Source: Leptolinea sp. UBA5203 (GTDB lineage Bacteria; Chloroflexota; Anaerolineae; Anaerolineales; Anaerolineaceae). Taken from it: 57,940 nt of DNA. The stretch covers positions 1 through 57,940 of the forward strand of contig DHVR01000080.1 in assembly GCA_002412765.1 (NCBI GenBank), written 5' to 3'. A program made the translations under genes and the position numbers. Each line of letters starts with the position of its first letter. Position 1 is the stretch's first letter. Below are positions 33,764 through 42,729 of this stretch, one piece after another. Under the pieces are notes generated by a model. The model saw nothing but the letters and a program-made list of their open reading frames with translations. It ran no database searches and was not told the DNA's origin.

Positions 33764-34384
33764 ATGACAAAACAAAAAAAACAAACGCAGAATCAAAAAG
33801 ATGATCATTTGCAGGATGATGCACAAGGTATGGAATCCTCCATAAGCCAATCCGAGCAAAAATCCACGTCCTCATCGGAAGATGGGGCCGCATCTGCAAA
33901 GGATGGTAATCGTATGGATGAGGTTGATGAATTTACTAAAAACTACAATGAGATCAAGAAACAGCTGGATGAAAGCACGGATGGCTGGCAAAGGGAACGA
34001 GCAGATTTCTTAAACTACAAAAAGCGTATTGATCGGGAACGAGACTTGCAACGTAGTATTGTCACTGGTGATTTGTGCAAGAAATTCCTGGTTGTGCTGG
34101 ATGATCTGGAACGGGCAATGAAGAATCGCCCCCAGGACGGGGACGGCGCCAATTGGGCAGACGGTATTGACCTGGTCATACGGAAAATGCAGGGTATCCT
34201 GGAAATGGAAAACATTCAGCGGATGCCGGCTGAAAATGAATTATTTGATCCGAATCGGCATGAGGCCGTTTCAAGTGAAGCAAGTGATGCCCATGAAAGT
34301 GGTGCCATTATAGAAGTACTTCAACAAGGATATTTGATTGGTGATCGGGTTCTTCGCCCGGCATTAGTGCGGGTAGCACAATAG
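33764..34384 (+). CDS. grpE: Nucleotide exchange factor GrpE
   Basis: 206 residues. A low-complexity N-terminal 45 residues (Gln/Lys/Ser-rich) precede a coiled coil (about 50-110), then the dimer and beta-wing domain: RERADFLNYKKRIDRER, FLVVLDDLERAM and the closing IIEVLQQGYLIGDRVLRPALVRVAQ, which is the GrpE signature. It releases ADP from DnaK. It lies between hrcA and dnaK, 10 bp before the latter. Confidence 0.95.
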   Translation: MTKQKKQTQNQKDDHLQDDAQGMESSISQSEQKSTSSSEDGAASAKDGNRMDEVDEFTKNYNEIKKQLDESTDGWQRERADFLNYKKRIDRERDLQRSIVTGDLCKKFLVVLDDLERAMKNRPQDGDGANWADGIDLVIRKMQGILEMENIQRMPAENELFDPNRHEAVSSEASDAHESGAIIEVLQQGYLIGDRVLRPALVRVAQ

Positions 34385-34394
34385 GAGGATTATT

Positions 34395-36287
34395 ATGGGA
34401 AAAATCATTGGTATAGATTTAGGAACAACAAATTCAGTAGTAGCAGTTATGGTTGGCGGTGAACCCACTGTGATCCCGACCCGAGAAGGGGAACGGTTGT
34501 GTCCATCAGTTGTAGCAGTAAACAAGGGTCATGAACGTTTGGTGGGCCGCGTTGCCCGCAACCAGGCCATTGTTAATCCGGAAAACACGATTTTCTCCAT
34601 TAAACGTTTTATGGGACGTAAATTCGAGGATGCGGAAGTTCAACGTACGTTGGGCCGCGTGCCTTATAAAGTTACCAAGGCCCCCAATGGGGATGTGCGC
34701 GTCGTCATGGACGACCGTGAATATTCACCCCCGGAAGTCTCGGCCATGATTTTATCGAAATTAAAAGCGGATGCGGAAGCCTATTTAGGCGAATCCGTTA
34801 GCCAGGCCGTTATTACCGTTCCGGCTTACTTTAATGATGCTCAACGTAACGCCACCAAGGACGCTGGTAAAATTGCCGGTCTGGAAGTGCTTCGTATTAT
34901 CAATGAGCCAACCGCCTCATCCCTGGCCTACGGCCTGGATAACAAGCGCAACGAAGTCATTGCCGTCTATGACCTGGGTGGTGGTACCTTTGATATCTCC
35001 ATTCTGGACGTCGGCGAAGGTGTCTTCCAGGTTCGTTCCACCTCTGGCGATACTTTCCTGGGTGGTGATGACTTTGATATTCGCATTATTGATTATTTGA
35101 TCACCGAATTCAAAGCCCAGAATAATATGGACTTGAATAATGATCGCCAGGCTATGCAGCGACTGAAAGAAGCTGCAGAGAAAGCGAAAATTGAACTTTC
35201 CACCACCATGCAGACAGAGATCAACCTGCCTTATTTGACCGCCGATGCCACGGGACCGAAACATCTGGTTCTGACCATGACACGTGCCAAATTAGAGCAA
35301 CTGACGGGCGATCTGATCGAACGCTCCATGAAACCTGTCCGCGATGCTCTGACGGATGCCGGGGTGAAAGCCTCCGAAATTGGTCAGGTCGTGTTGGTGG
35401 GTGGTATGACCCGTATGCCTGCCGTGCAGGAAGCGGTAAAGAAAGAATTTGGCCGTGAACCCCACAAGGGTGTTAATCCCGATGAAGTGGTTGCCCTGGG
35501 TGCCGCCATTCAAGCCGGTGTTTTGGGTGGGGATGTGAAAGACATCCTCCTCCTGGATGTGACCCCTCTGACCCTCTCCCTGGAAACCCTGGGTGCCGTG
35601 GCTACCCCGATTATTGAACGGAACACCACCATCCCGACCCGCAAGAGCCAGATCTTCTCCACAGCTGCCGACAGCCAGACGCAGGTTGAAATTCACATTC
35701 TGCAGGGCGAACGTCCGATGGCCGCGGATAATAAAACGCTTGGCCGCTTCAAATTAGACGGCATTCCCCCAGCGCAGCGTGGCGTTCCTCAAATTGAGGT
35801 CACCTTTGACATTGATGCCAATGGTATCTTGAATGTCACTGCTCAGGATAAAGCTACCAACCGCAGCCAGCACATTACCATTACGGCTTCCTCAGGTTTG
35901 TCTGAATCCGAAGTGGAAAAGATGAAGCAGGATGCCGAGCGCCATGCGGATGAAGACAAACGCCGTAAAGAATTAATTGAAGCCCGCAACCATGCCGATA
36001 ACCTGGTGTATACCACCGAGAAATCCCTGCGTGATTTGGGTGACAAAGTGGATGCCGGCCTGAAGACCAAATTGGAAGAGAAAATGACTGGCGTACGAAA
36101 CGCCATGAATGGGGAAGACGTTGAATTAATCAAACGCCTGACCGACGAACTCGGACAATCCCTGCAGGAAATTGGGCAGCAAATGTACCAGCAGCCTGGT
36201 GCAGAAGGCGCTGCTCCTGGAGATAACGGTGCAGCACCCGCTTCCGATGATGAAGATGTCGTCGAAGGTGAGTTCAGCAAAGACTAG
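34395..36287 (+). CDS. dnaK: Chaperone protein DnaK (Hsp70)
   Basis: 630 residues. ATPase domain signatures are IGIDLGTTNSVV, VYDLGGGTFDIS and VVLVGGMTRMPAVQEAV. The substrate domain begins near LLLDVTPLTLSLETLG. The helical lid ends in a Gly/Ala/Pro-rich stretch and an acidic tail DDEDVVEGEFSKD. It binds exposed hydrophobic stretches with ATP control by GrpE and DnaJ. SD aggagg precedes the ATG. A strong terminator follows, separating it from dnaJ. Confidence 0.98.
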   Translation: MGKIIGIDLGTTNSVVAVMVGGEPTVIPTREGERLCPSVVAVNKGHERLVGRVARNQAIVNPENTIFSIKRFMGRKFEDAEVQRTLGRVPYKVTKAPNGDVRVVMDDREYSPPEVSAMILSKLKADAEAYLGESVSQAVITVPAYFNDAQRNATKDAGKIAGLEVLRIINEPTASSLAYGLDNKRNEVIAVYDLGGGTFDISILDVGEGVFQVRSTSGDTFLGGDDFDIRIIDYLITEFKAQNNMDLNNDRQAMQRLKEAAEKAKIELSTTMQTEINLPYLTADATGPKHLVLTMTRAKLEQLTGDLIERSMKPVRDALTDAGVKASEIGQVVLVGGMTRMPAVQEAVKKEFGREPHKGVNPDEVVALGAAIQAGVLGGDVKDILLLDVTPLTLSLETLGAVATPIIERNTTIPTRKSQIFSTAADSQTQVEIHILQGERPMAADNKTLGRFKLDGIPPAQRGVPQIEVTFDIDANGILNVTAQDKATNRSQHITITASSGLSESEVEKMKQDAERHADEDKRRKELIEARNHADNLVYTTEKSLRDLGDKVDAGLKTKLEEKMTGVRNAMNGEDVELIKRLTDELGQSLQEIGQQMYQQPGAEGAAPGDNGAAPASDDEDVVEGEFSKD

Positions 36288-36290
36288 TAT

Positions 36291-36343
36291 ACAGGGCTCC
36301 ATCAAGCAGGTATAATCCTGTTTGATGGAGCCTGTTTTGTTTT
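36291..36343 (+). terminator. Strong hairpin terminator between dnaK and dnaJ
   Basis: GGCTCCATCAAGCAGG (36295-36310) pairs with CCTGTTTGATGGAGCC (36317-36332) around a TATAAT loop, with one non-canonical position, followed by a T-rich tract. It should sharply reduce readthrough into dnaJ. Confidence 0.85.
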
Positions 36344-36391
36344 ATACTCCGGGGTCGTTCCCGGAAATTTCATTTAAGAGTGTTTAAGTCT

Positions 36392-37510
36392 ATGTCACAA
36401 CGAGATTACTATGAAGTCCTCGGGGTAGCTCGAGAAGCCTCACCAGAAGAATTAAAAGCTGCTTTTCGCAATTTAGCACGCAAGTATCATCCGGATATCA
36501 ATAAAGAGCCGGATGCGGAAGAACGCTTCAAAGAATTAAACGAAGCCTATGCGGTCCTTTCCGATGTGGAAAAACGTGCCGCGTATGATCGCTATGGTCA
36601 TGCCGGTGTGAATGGCATGGGCGGCTCGCCAGATTTCTCCGGTATGGATTTCACCGATATTTTCGAAGATTTTTTTGGCTTCAATATGGGCGGCGGCGGA
36701 CGAAGATCCAAAAATTCTCCGCGGCGCGGTGCGGATCTAAGCCAGATCGTGCAATTAACCTTCGAAGAATCCGTGTTTGGCGTGGATAAAGATATTGAAT
36801 TTGTGCGGGACGAAGTCTGCGCCACCTGCCATGGCAGCGGCGCCGAACCCGGTACCTCGCCGGTCAAATGCAGCACCTGTGAAGGTCGCGGGGAAGTGCG
36901 CCATATGCGCCAGACCTTCTTAGGGTCTATGGTGCAGGTGGTGACCTGCCCAACCTGCGGCGGCAAAGGCGAGATGATCAGCAGCCCGTGTAAGGTTTGC
37001 CGGGGGACGGGGCTGGAAAGAAAAACGGTAAGTAAAGCCGTGAAAATCCCTGGCGGTGTAGATAGCGGCACCCAGGTGCGCTTATCTGGAGAAGGCCAGC
37101 CGGGTTCCAACGGTGGACCGAACGGGAATCTTTACGTGGAGATTCGGGTTAAGGCACATCAATTCTTCCGCCGGCAGAGTGACAACATACTATTGGATTT
37201 GAATATCAATGTCGCCCAGGCGACCCTGGGCGCTGAAGTGGATGTCCCCACCGTGTACGGGAATGAGAAAATGGTCGTCCCGGCAGGGACGCAGCCTGGC
37301 AAGGTGTTTACTTTGCGCAATAAAGGCATTCCCCATTTACGCGGGGGCGGACGAGGCGATCAGAAAGTGATTGTCAATATCCAAATTCCGACACACTTGG
37401 ATGAGAAGCAGCGCAAGTTGTTTGAAGAATTGGCTGGTACCTTGGGCGCTGAAGTGCTGCCCCAGGAAAAAAGCATCTTTGATATTTTAAAGGATGTGCT
37501 GGGTGGCTGA
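36392..37510 (+). CDS. dnaJ: Chaperone protein DnaJ
   Basis: 372 residues from ATG 36392 (MSQRDYYEVLGVAREAS). The J domain with HPD (KYHPDINKEP, about 33) is followed by a Gly-rich linker, a zinc domain with four CxxCxGxG repeats (CATCHGSG, CSTCEGRG, CPTCGGKG, CKVCRGTG; about 145-215) and the C-terminal substrate domains. A full type I J-protein. It is separated from dnaK by a terminator, and the prmA frame overlaps its 3' end by 17 bp. Confidence 0.97.
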   Translation: MSQRDYYEVLGVAREASPEELKAAFRNLARKYHPDINKEPDAEERFKELNEAYAVLSDVEKRAAYDRYGHAGVNGMGGSPDFSGMDFTDIFEDFFGFNMGGGGRRSKNSPRRGADLSQIVQLTFEESVFGVDKDIEFVRDEVCATCHGSGAEPGTSPVKCSTCEGRGEVRHMRQTFLGSMVQVVTCPTCGGKGEMISSPCKVCRGTGLERKTVSKAVKIPGGVDSGTQVRLSGEGQPGSNGGPNGNLYVEIRVKAHQFFRRQSDNILLDLNINVAQATLGAEVDVPTVYGNEKMVVPAGTQPGKVFTLRNKGIPHLRGGGRGDQKVIVNIQIPTHLDEKQRKLFEELAGTLGAEVLPQEKSIFDILKDVLGG

Positions 37511-38426
37511 GGCACAGTGGCTGGAAGTCTCCATGTGGGTGGAAAACGGCGAACTGGCTGAAGCTGTCGCCGAGATTTTATCCCGCTATGTGCAGAATGG
37601 CGTGGCGACCGAACGGGAAGCCATCCATGCTGTGGGGTATGACACGGGCGTGGCAGTGGGCGCGTATCATGTCTTTGGTTACCTGCCCGTGGATGAGAAT
37701 CTGGAACAGGTGCGCCAGCAACTGAGTGAAGCCCTGTGGCATTTGAACCTGATCCAACCCATGCCGGAACCTACCTTCAAGACCATCCATGATCAAAACT
37801 GGATGGAAGCCTGGAAAGAACATTTTCACCCCATCCCCGTTGGGGAGCGGTTGATGATTGTTCCGGCTTGGATTGAAAACCCGGATCCCAGCCGCCTGCC
37901 GATCTCGATTGATCCGAATATGGCTTTTGGCACGGGCACGCATCCCACTACGCAGTTGTGCATGGTTCTATTGGAAAAATACGCCATGCCCGGCCAGCCG
38001 GTAATTGATCTGGGCTGCGGCTCGGGAATTTTATCCATTGCGGCGGTCAAGTTGGGCATGCCCCAGGTGGTGGCCGTGGATATCGAAATGGATTCGGTTA
38101 ATGCCACCCAAGAGAATGCTGAACGCAATGGCGTGCTGGAGGCGATTCAGGTGGGGCAGGGATCTGTGAAGGAAATCCTGGCCGGTGAATATGCCCTGAA
38201 GAACGCACCGCTGCTGCTGGTGAATATCCTGGCGACGATCATCGTGCGTTTGTTTGATGAGCAGCTGGTGGAGTTAATTCAACCCGGCGGTATCGGGTTG
38301 TTTTCCGGCATTTTGGACGAACGCGAAACCGATTTTTTGGAAAAAGCCAAAGCCAACGGCTTGCAAGTGTTGGAACGGCAGAAGCAAGGGGATTGGGTAG
38401 CCTTCGCCATGCGGCGAGAAGTATAA
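37494..38426 (+). CDS. prmA: Ribosomal protein L11 methyltransferase
   Basis: 310 residues from ATG 37494; a GTG at 37503 (VAEAQWLEVSM) is the likelier initiator by family alignment. An N-terminal substrate-binding domain of about 110 residues is followed by the PrmA hallmark PNMAFGTGTHPTTQLCM and the SAM motif VIDLGCGSGILSIAAVKLG. LLVNILATIIVRL gives the NI(L)A motif. It trimethylates L11. Its start overlaps the dnaJ stop, indicating coupled translation. Confidence 0.95.
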   Translation: MCWVAEAQWLEVSMWVENGELAEAVAEILSRYVQNGVATEREAIHAVGYDTGVAVGAYHVFGYLPVDENLEQVRQQLSEALWHLNLIQPMPEPTFKTIHDQNWMEAWKEHFHPIPVGERLMIVPAWIENPDPSRLPISIDPNMAFGTGTHPTTQLCMVLLEKYAMPGQPVIDLGCGSGILSIAAVKLGMPQVVAVDIEMDSVNATQENAERNGVLEAIQVGQGSVKEILAGEYALKNAPLLLVNILATIIVRLFDEQLVELIQPGGIGLFSGILDERETDFLEKAKANGLQVLERQKQGDWVAFAMRREV

Positions 38427-38435
38427 TAGAAATTG

Positions 38436-38467
38436 AAACCGGTTGGCACACGCTGACCGGTTTTTTT
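38436..38467 (+). terminator. Terminator after dnaJ-prmA
   Basis: AAACCGGT (38436-38443) and ACCGGTTT (38456-38463) pair around a 12-nt loop, followed by T. Confidence 0.85.
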
Positions 38468-38620
38468 GCCTAATGGTAAATGTAGGGCGTGGGTAGGTGA
38501 CCTTTAAGGTACGTAAACCCCGCCAGACGCCGAATGGAAATCATGTTGTGTTAGATATAACGATTTGAGAGTGACGGTTTGAATATTTGCATATTCGGGG
38601 TACCATCATTTGCCAAAAGC

Positions 38621-38639
38621 GGCGGGGAAAAACCCCGCC
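38621..38639. repeat. Short REP-like hairpin
   Basis: GGCGGGG and CCCCGCC surround five A. The stem-loop lies between the converging prmA and aldo/keto reductase genes and resembles the GC-rich REP sequences elsewhere in the window (around 16010-16331 and 50502-50579). Confidence 0.55.
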
Positions 38640-38674
38640 CTACGGCATCTGGCAGGGTTTTATTTTGTTAAAAT

Positions 38675-39661
38675 TTACCACAAATCCTGCACCTGCGGAC
38701 GAATCAAGCGGTCATAAATGCTCTTCACTGCCTGAATGGTGGCTGCATCCAACGGTGGAAAATCGGCGGCGGCGGCGTTATCCTGCACCTGGGAGGGGCG
38801 TTTACCGCCTGGGATGGCACAGGTGACGGCGTCGTCCATCAATATCCAACGCAGGGCAAATTGGGCCATGGTCATTCCGGCTGGCACCAACGGACGAATC
38901 TCCTCCACCGCCTGCAAGCCAATGGCATACTCCACCCCGGAGAAGGTTTCGCCTTTATCAAAAGCAGCGCCTTCGCGGTTAAACGCGCGGTGGTCATCGG
39001 CCTCAAAAGCGGTACTGGCTTTCATCTTGCCGGTCAACAGCCCGGAGGAAAGCGGCACGCGCGCCAGAATCCCGACATTATGCAATTTTGCTTGCTGAAA
39101 GAATAGTTCCGATGGGCGCTGGCGGAAGATATTATAGATGATCTGCACGGTGGCCACGCCGGGGTAATGGATCGCCTTGAGGGCTTCTTCCACTTTTTCC
39201 ACGCTCACCCCGTACTGGCGCACCTTCCCGGCTTTCACAAGATCATCCAGCACGCCAAACACTTCCGGGCGGTAATACACTTCCCAGGGTGGGCAGTGCA
39301 ACTGCACTAAATCCAGCGATTCCATTTCGAGATTCTTTAAACTGCGTTCCACAAAGGCAGTTAAGTTCTTGCGGTTGTAGCCATCCGCCACATGCGGGTC
39401 CAACCGCCGGCCGGCCTTGGTGGCAATTTTGAAATCATCGTTTTTGCGTTCCTTTCTTAAACGTGCCAGCAGACGTTCACTGCGGCCGTCACCGTATACA
39501 TCTGCGGTGTCAAAGAAATTGATGCCCTGATCCAGCGCACTATGCAGCGTCGCCATGGATTCATTATCGTCCACGGTTCCCCAGGTGCCGCCGATTGCCC
39601 ACGATCCAAAACTGATCGTCGAGACTTTATAGCCTGTTTTTCCTAAAATCCGATATTGCAT
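38675..39661 (-). CDS. Aldo/keto reductase
   Basis: 328 residues. The tetrad is Asp/Tyr in FFDTADVYGDGRSE, Lys in FKIATKAGRRLD and His in LDLVQLHCPPWEVY. The cofactor end CAIPGGKRPSQVQDN is standard. It belongs to a different subgroup from the reductase at 27148-28116 (closer to YakC/Tas-type enzymes). It is divergent from the Nim-type gene at 39803. The substrate is unknown. Confidence 0.9.
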   Translation of the reverse strand: MQYRILGKTGYKVSTISFGSWAIGGTWGTVDDNESMATLHSALDQGINFFDTADVYGDGRSERLLARLRKERKNDDFKIATKAGRRLDPHVADGYNRKNLTAFVERSLKNLEMESLDLVQLHCPPWEVYYRPEVFGVLDDLVKAGKVRQYGVSVEKVEEALKAIHYPGVATVQIIYNIFRQRPSELFFQQAKLHNVGILARVPLSSGLLTGKMKASTAFEADDHRAFNREGAAFDKGETFSGVEYAIGLQAVEEIRPLVPAGMTMAQFALRWILMDDAVTCAIPGGKRPSQVQDNAAAADFPPLDAATIQAVKSIYDRLIRPQVQDLW

Positions 39662-39802
39662 GGGGCTCCTCCATGATTAGTTAACTTGTTTATTGATCTT
39701 ATCATAGCATAATTGAGACTTTGAAATACCTGGCAAGGGGAGTCCCCACCTGTCATTAAAACCGGCTTTCCCTTAAAATAAAATCTACCTCGGAGGTTAT
39801 GC

Positions 39803-40270
39803 ATGAGTAAAATCAATCCCCATCTCCACGATGAACAGCGGATCCAGCAGGTATTGATATCCGCCAATATTTTGAGAATTGCCTACCTGGATGCAGGAAA
39901 GCCAGCCCTTGTGCCGGTTAATTTTGGTTACCAGAATGGCAGGTTATATTTTCATTCCTCCAAAACCAGCAGCAAACTTCGCTATTTTCGCGAGAATCCA
40001 CAGGTCAGCTTTCAAACGGATTGTGGTGTACAGCTCATCAATGAAAGCCTGCCTTGCAAAGCTACTGTCCACTATCAGAGTGTGATGGGATCGGGACTTG
40101 TCTCCTTTATTGAGGACGAAGAACAAAAACACCAGGCGCTGCTGATCATCTTAAGACAGCACGGAATTCAAAGTGAGGAGATACCAGCGGCCAGTATTCG
40201 GAATACCGAAGTCCTTTGTATTGAGATTAGCGAATGCACTTATAAACAATCCCCTGTCATAGCGGAATAA
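39803..40270 (+). CDS. PNPOx-family flavoprotein (nitroimidazole-resistance NimA-like)
   Basis: 155 residues, split beta-barrel. LRIAYLDAGKPALVPVNFGYQNGRLYFHS and the following KLRYFRENPQVSFQTD match NimA-like flavin-binding proteins. It probably binds FMN or a related flavin. Some relatives reduce nitroimidazoles, but most have no proven substrate. SD cggagg precedes the ATG. It converges with the release-factor-like operon; a shared terminator lies between. Confidence 0.85.
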   Translation: MSKINPHLHDEQRIQQVLISANILRIAYLDAGKPALVPVNFGYQNGRLYFHSSKTSSKLRYFRENPQVSFQTDCGVQLINESLPCKATVHYQSVMGSGLVSFIEDEEQKHQALLIILRQHGIQSEEIPAASIRNTEVLCIEISECTYKQSPVIAE

Positions 40271-40295
40271 TTTATAAAGCGGTTTGAGATTATGA

Positions 40296-40330
40296 CAAAA
40301 AAAAGGCCGATCATGCTATGAATCGGCCTT
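40296..40330. terminator. Bidirectional terminator
   Basis: AAGGCCGAT (40303-40311) and ATCGGCCTT (40322-40330) form a perfect 9-bp stem. An A-run precedes it, making a T-run for the minus strand, so it mainly serves the dnaJ-htrA-baeRF operon; the plus side has a weaker T-tract. Confidence 0.85.
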
Positions 40331-40355
40331 CCTGTTTATTTAGTAATTGAATAAC

Positions 40356-41450
40356 CTAATAGCGTAATTCCGCTCCGATATTTCCGACGCTTGCCAGACC
40401 TTCGTGATCCAACATCACTTCGATCTCGCCGCCGTGAAGTACGACGGAATTTACGGCAATTTCTATAATATCCGGGATGGTTTGCAAGGCCCCACCGCAG
40501 GATGGACAGATCATGCTGGATTCGGAAGTTAAGGCCTGACAAGCCTTACATTGATAGCCAGTTTGTTGATAACCTTCCGTCATGACCAGAATTTGAACTC
40601 GATGATGATTGACCGCATCCAGCGTTTTCTCCAAACCAACAACTGCCCCTTCGTCCTTCGCGGCACGGGTCAGTAATTGTTGAACCAAATGCTGCTCCTG
40701 TTTTTTCTCTGATTGCAATCCAATTTCCATGGCTTTATTGCGGACTTCTTCTGCCGAGGCGGTCATTTGAATTGCAAAAGAGCCAACCACCAGCGAACGC
40801 CAGGCTTTTGGCAGCAGGTTCAGGAAAGTGGCTGCGTTTTCATCCGTTGCGCCTATTAAAATTCTACGGACATGAAATTCTTCAAAGAAATCCACCGCAG
40901 CATCCGCAGCTTCTCTCATGTTACGGTCAACCACTTCATCCCCATGACGTGCCTGAACCCCCCCTCTTCTGCCCCCTGCAGATGAAGCGCCACCTGATTT
41001 CATGCGCTTTACTGCTTCCCCTAAATATCCATCTTGTTCTTCCAGTCTGCCAAGGTGGAAATAGAAATATCGTGCACCTTGTTTATCAACCAGAATGACG
41101 GCATAACCTCCAAAGTTATCCAATAAATGAGCCAAAGGCCGTACACCGGGACGATCACCAGCGTGTACAGCATTTCGGATAGGGATAGACAAAGGATAGG
41201 AGCGGAAGATGTTCTGTTTGGCACAGGAGAAAATGGCCACACTTTTTCCTGCCCAATCATATTGTGTATTAATATACGTCTCTATGGCTTCTTTGTCTTT
41301 GGGTAAATTTACCTGTTCCAACATATGTCGTAAGCGGAGTTTATAAGCATCCGCATTGCCTTGAGAAGGTTCCGTATTCAGGTAAACACTCAATACGCCG
41401 TTGTCTTCAGTGATGTCGAGTAATTCCTGAAGGGTACTTTCATTTAGCAT
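40356..41450 (-). CDS. Bacterial homologue of archaeo-eukaryotic release factor 1 (baeRF-like)
   Basis: 364 residues from ATG 41450 (SD gggagg; an upstream Met at 41465 lacks one). The layout follows eRF1/aRF1 domains 2-3: an RNase H-like middle domain beginning at a Gly-rich loop GGASSAGGRRGGVQARH (about 153-169), then ADAAVDFFEEFHVRRILIGAT. The L7Ae-like C-domain (GLEKTLDAVNHHRVQILVM) carries a zinc ribbon (Cys301/304/315/318) and the end EIAVNSVVLHGGEIEVM, nearly the aRF1 pattern. The loop reads GGVQ rather than GGQ. Role in ribosome rescue or RNA cleavage is inferred. It is third in an operon with htrA and a dnaJ-like gene. Confidence 0.72.
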   Translation of the reverse strand: MLNESTLQELLDITEDNGVLSVYLNTEPSQGNADAYKLRLRHMLEQVNLPKDKEAIETYINTQYDWAGKSVAIFSCAKQNIFRSYPLSIPIRNAVHAGDRPGVRPLAHLLDNFGGYAVILVDKQGARYFYFHLGRLEEQDGYLGEAVKRMKSGGASSAGGRRGGVQARHGDEVVDRNMREAADAAVDFFEEFHVRRILIGATDENAATFLNLLPKAWRSLVVGSFAIQMTASAEEVRNKAMEIGLQSEKKQEQHLVQQLLTRAAKDEGAVVGLEKTLDAVNHHRVQILVMTEGYQQTGYQCKACQALTSESSMICPSCGGALQTIPDIIEIAVNSVVLHGGEIEVMLDHEGLASVGNIGAELRY

Positions 41451-41497
41451 GGCAACCTCCCACATGAACAGTATTATTTGAGTTTAGCTATCCAAAT

Positions 41498-42682
41498 TTA
41501 CGGACGCTTTCCTAGAACAATCGTGATCTCCTTTTGTTCACCATCTCTTAGGATTTTTAAAATAACTTGATCGCCAGGACTCTTGTTTGTGATCAGATAA
41601 CCTAACAGATCACCAAAAATCCGCACTTCCACTTGATCAATACCTACGATCAAATCTCCCCCGCTATTTAACCCAAGGATATCGGTGGGTTGGGTGCCGC
41701 CCATCAACCCAGCTTTGTCTGCCGGGCTGCCGCTAACCACGCCAACCACGTAGGCTCCGGTTTGGTCGGCCAGACCGACCGCTTCCCGTTCCAACAAAGT
41801 CAGTTCTTCCCGGGCAGAAACGCCCAAGTAAGGATAATCATAGCTACCATCTTCGATTAATCCAGGAACAACACGGCGGATAACGTTACTGGAAATCGCA
41901 AAACCAATGCCGCTGTTGACCGGATCTCCGGTTTCATTGGTGCCCGTGGTACGAATCGCCCGGTTCAACCCGACGATTTGGCCGGCCAAATTCAATAACG
42001 GGCCGCCTGAATTGCCAGGATTGATGGAGGCATCCGTTTGAATGAGATCACCGGCTGTGAAGGTGCCGCCTTCCGGTGCATCCCGGAATGAATCCATGGT
42101 GCGGCCTTTGGCTGAGACGATGCCCAAAGTCATGGTGCTGGATAAACCAAAAGGATTGCCAATGGCCACCACGGTTTGTCCAACTTTGACTAAATTCGAA
42201 TCTGCCAGAGGAATGGGGAAAAGGATTTCTTCTGAGATGTCCACTTTAATGATCGCCAGATCAGAATCCAGATCTGTTGCGATTACTGTTCCGCGGACTT
42301 TATGCCCCGAGGTAAAATCAATTTCCAGGTCTTCAGCACCTTCAATAACATGATAATTGGTGATGATGTGTCCCAATTTATCATATACAAAACCGGATCC
42401 CAAACCAGCGCCTAATTGTCCAACGGTTTGAATCGCCACCACCCCCGGGCTGACGTCTTCATATAATCTGACAAGCAAATCCTCTTGTTGATAGGCAACA
42501 TCAGCATTATATAGAATGGGAGGTTCTACAAGCGGAGTGGCTAGTTCGGGAACAGATTGTGAATCCGTTGTTGGATTATTTGGGGAATTCGAAAGGCCGA
42601 ATTCATTCCAGGCACTCTGGCTGCAAGCCAGACTGAGCATTACCATTAAACCTAAAACCAAAACCAATAGTTTTTTATTCAT
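41498..42682 (-). CDS. HtrA/DegP-type serine protease, lipoprotein form
   Basis: 394 residues. Lipobox LSLAC (Cys20) replaces the usual uncleaved anchor. Trypsin-like catalytic triad His111 (TNYHVIEG), Asp141 (DSDLAIIK) and Ser225 (NPGNSGGPL). One C-terminal PDZ domain (about 290-390, DLIVGIDQVEVRIFGDLLGYL). It degrades or refolds damaged exported proteins on the outer face of the membrane. It lies 47 bp from both neighbours in a dnaJ-like/htrA/baeRF operon. Confidence 0.94.
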   Translation of the reverse strand: MNKKLLVLVLGLMVMLSLACSQSAWNEFGLSNSPNNPTTDSQSVPELATPLVEPPILYNADVAYQQEDLLVRLYEDVSPGVVAIQTVGQLGAGLGSGFVYDKLGHIITNYHVIEGAEDLEIDFTSGHKVRGTVIATDLDSDLAIIKVDISEEILFPIPLADSNLVKVGQTVVAIGNPFGLSSTMTLGIVSAKGRTMDSFRDAPEGGTFTAGDLIQTDASINPGNSGGPLLNLAGQIVGLNRAIRTTGTNETGDPVNSGIGFAISSNVIRRVVPGLIEDGSYDYPYLGVSAREELTLLEREAVGLADQTGAYVVGVVSGSPADKAGLMGGTQPTDILGLNSGGDLIVGIDQVEVRIFGDLLGYLITNKSPGDQVILKILRDGEQKEITIVLGKRP

Positions 42683-42729
42683 ACCAACCTGTCCATACTA
42701 TCCAAATTCCGCTGAGCGGATTGCTGACG

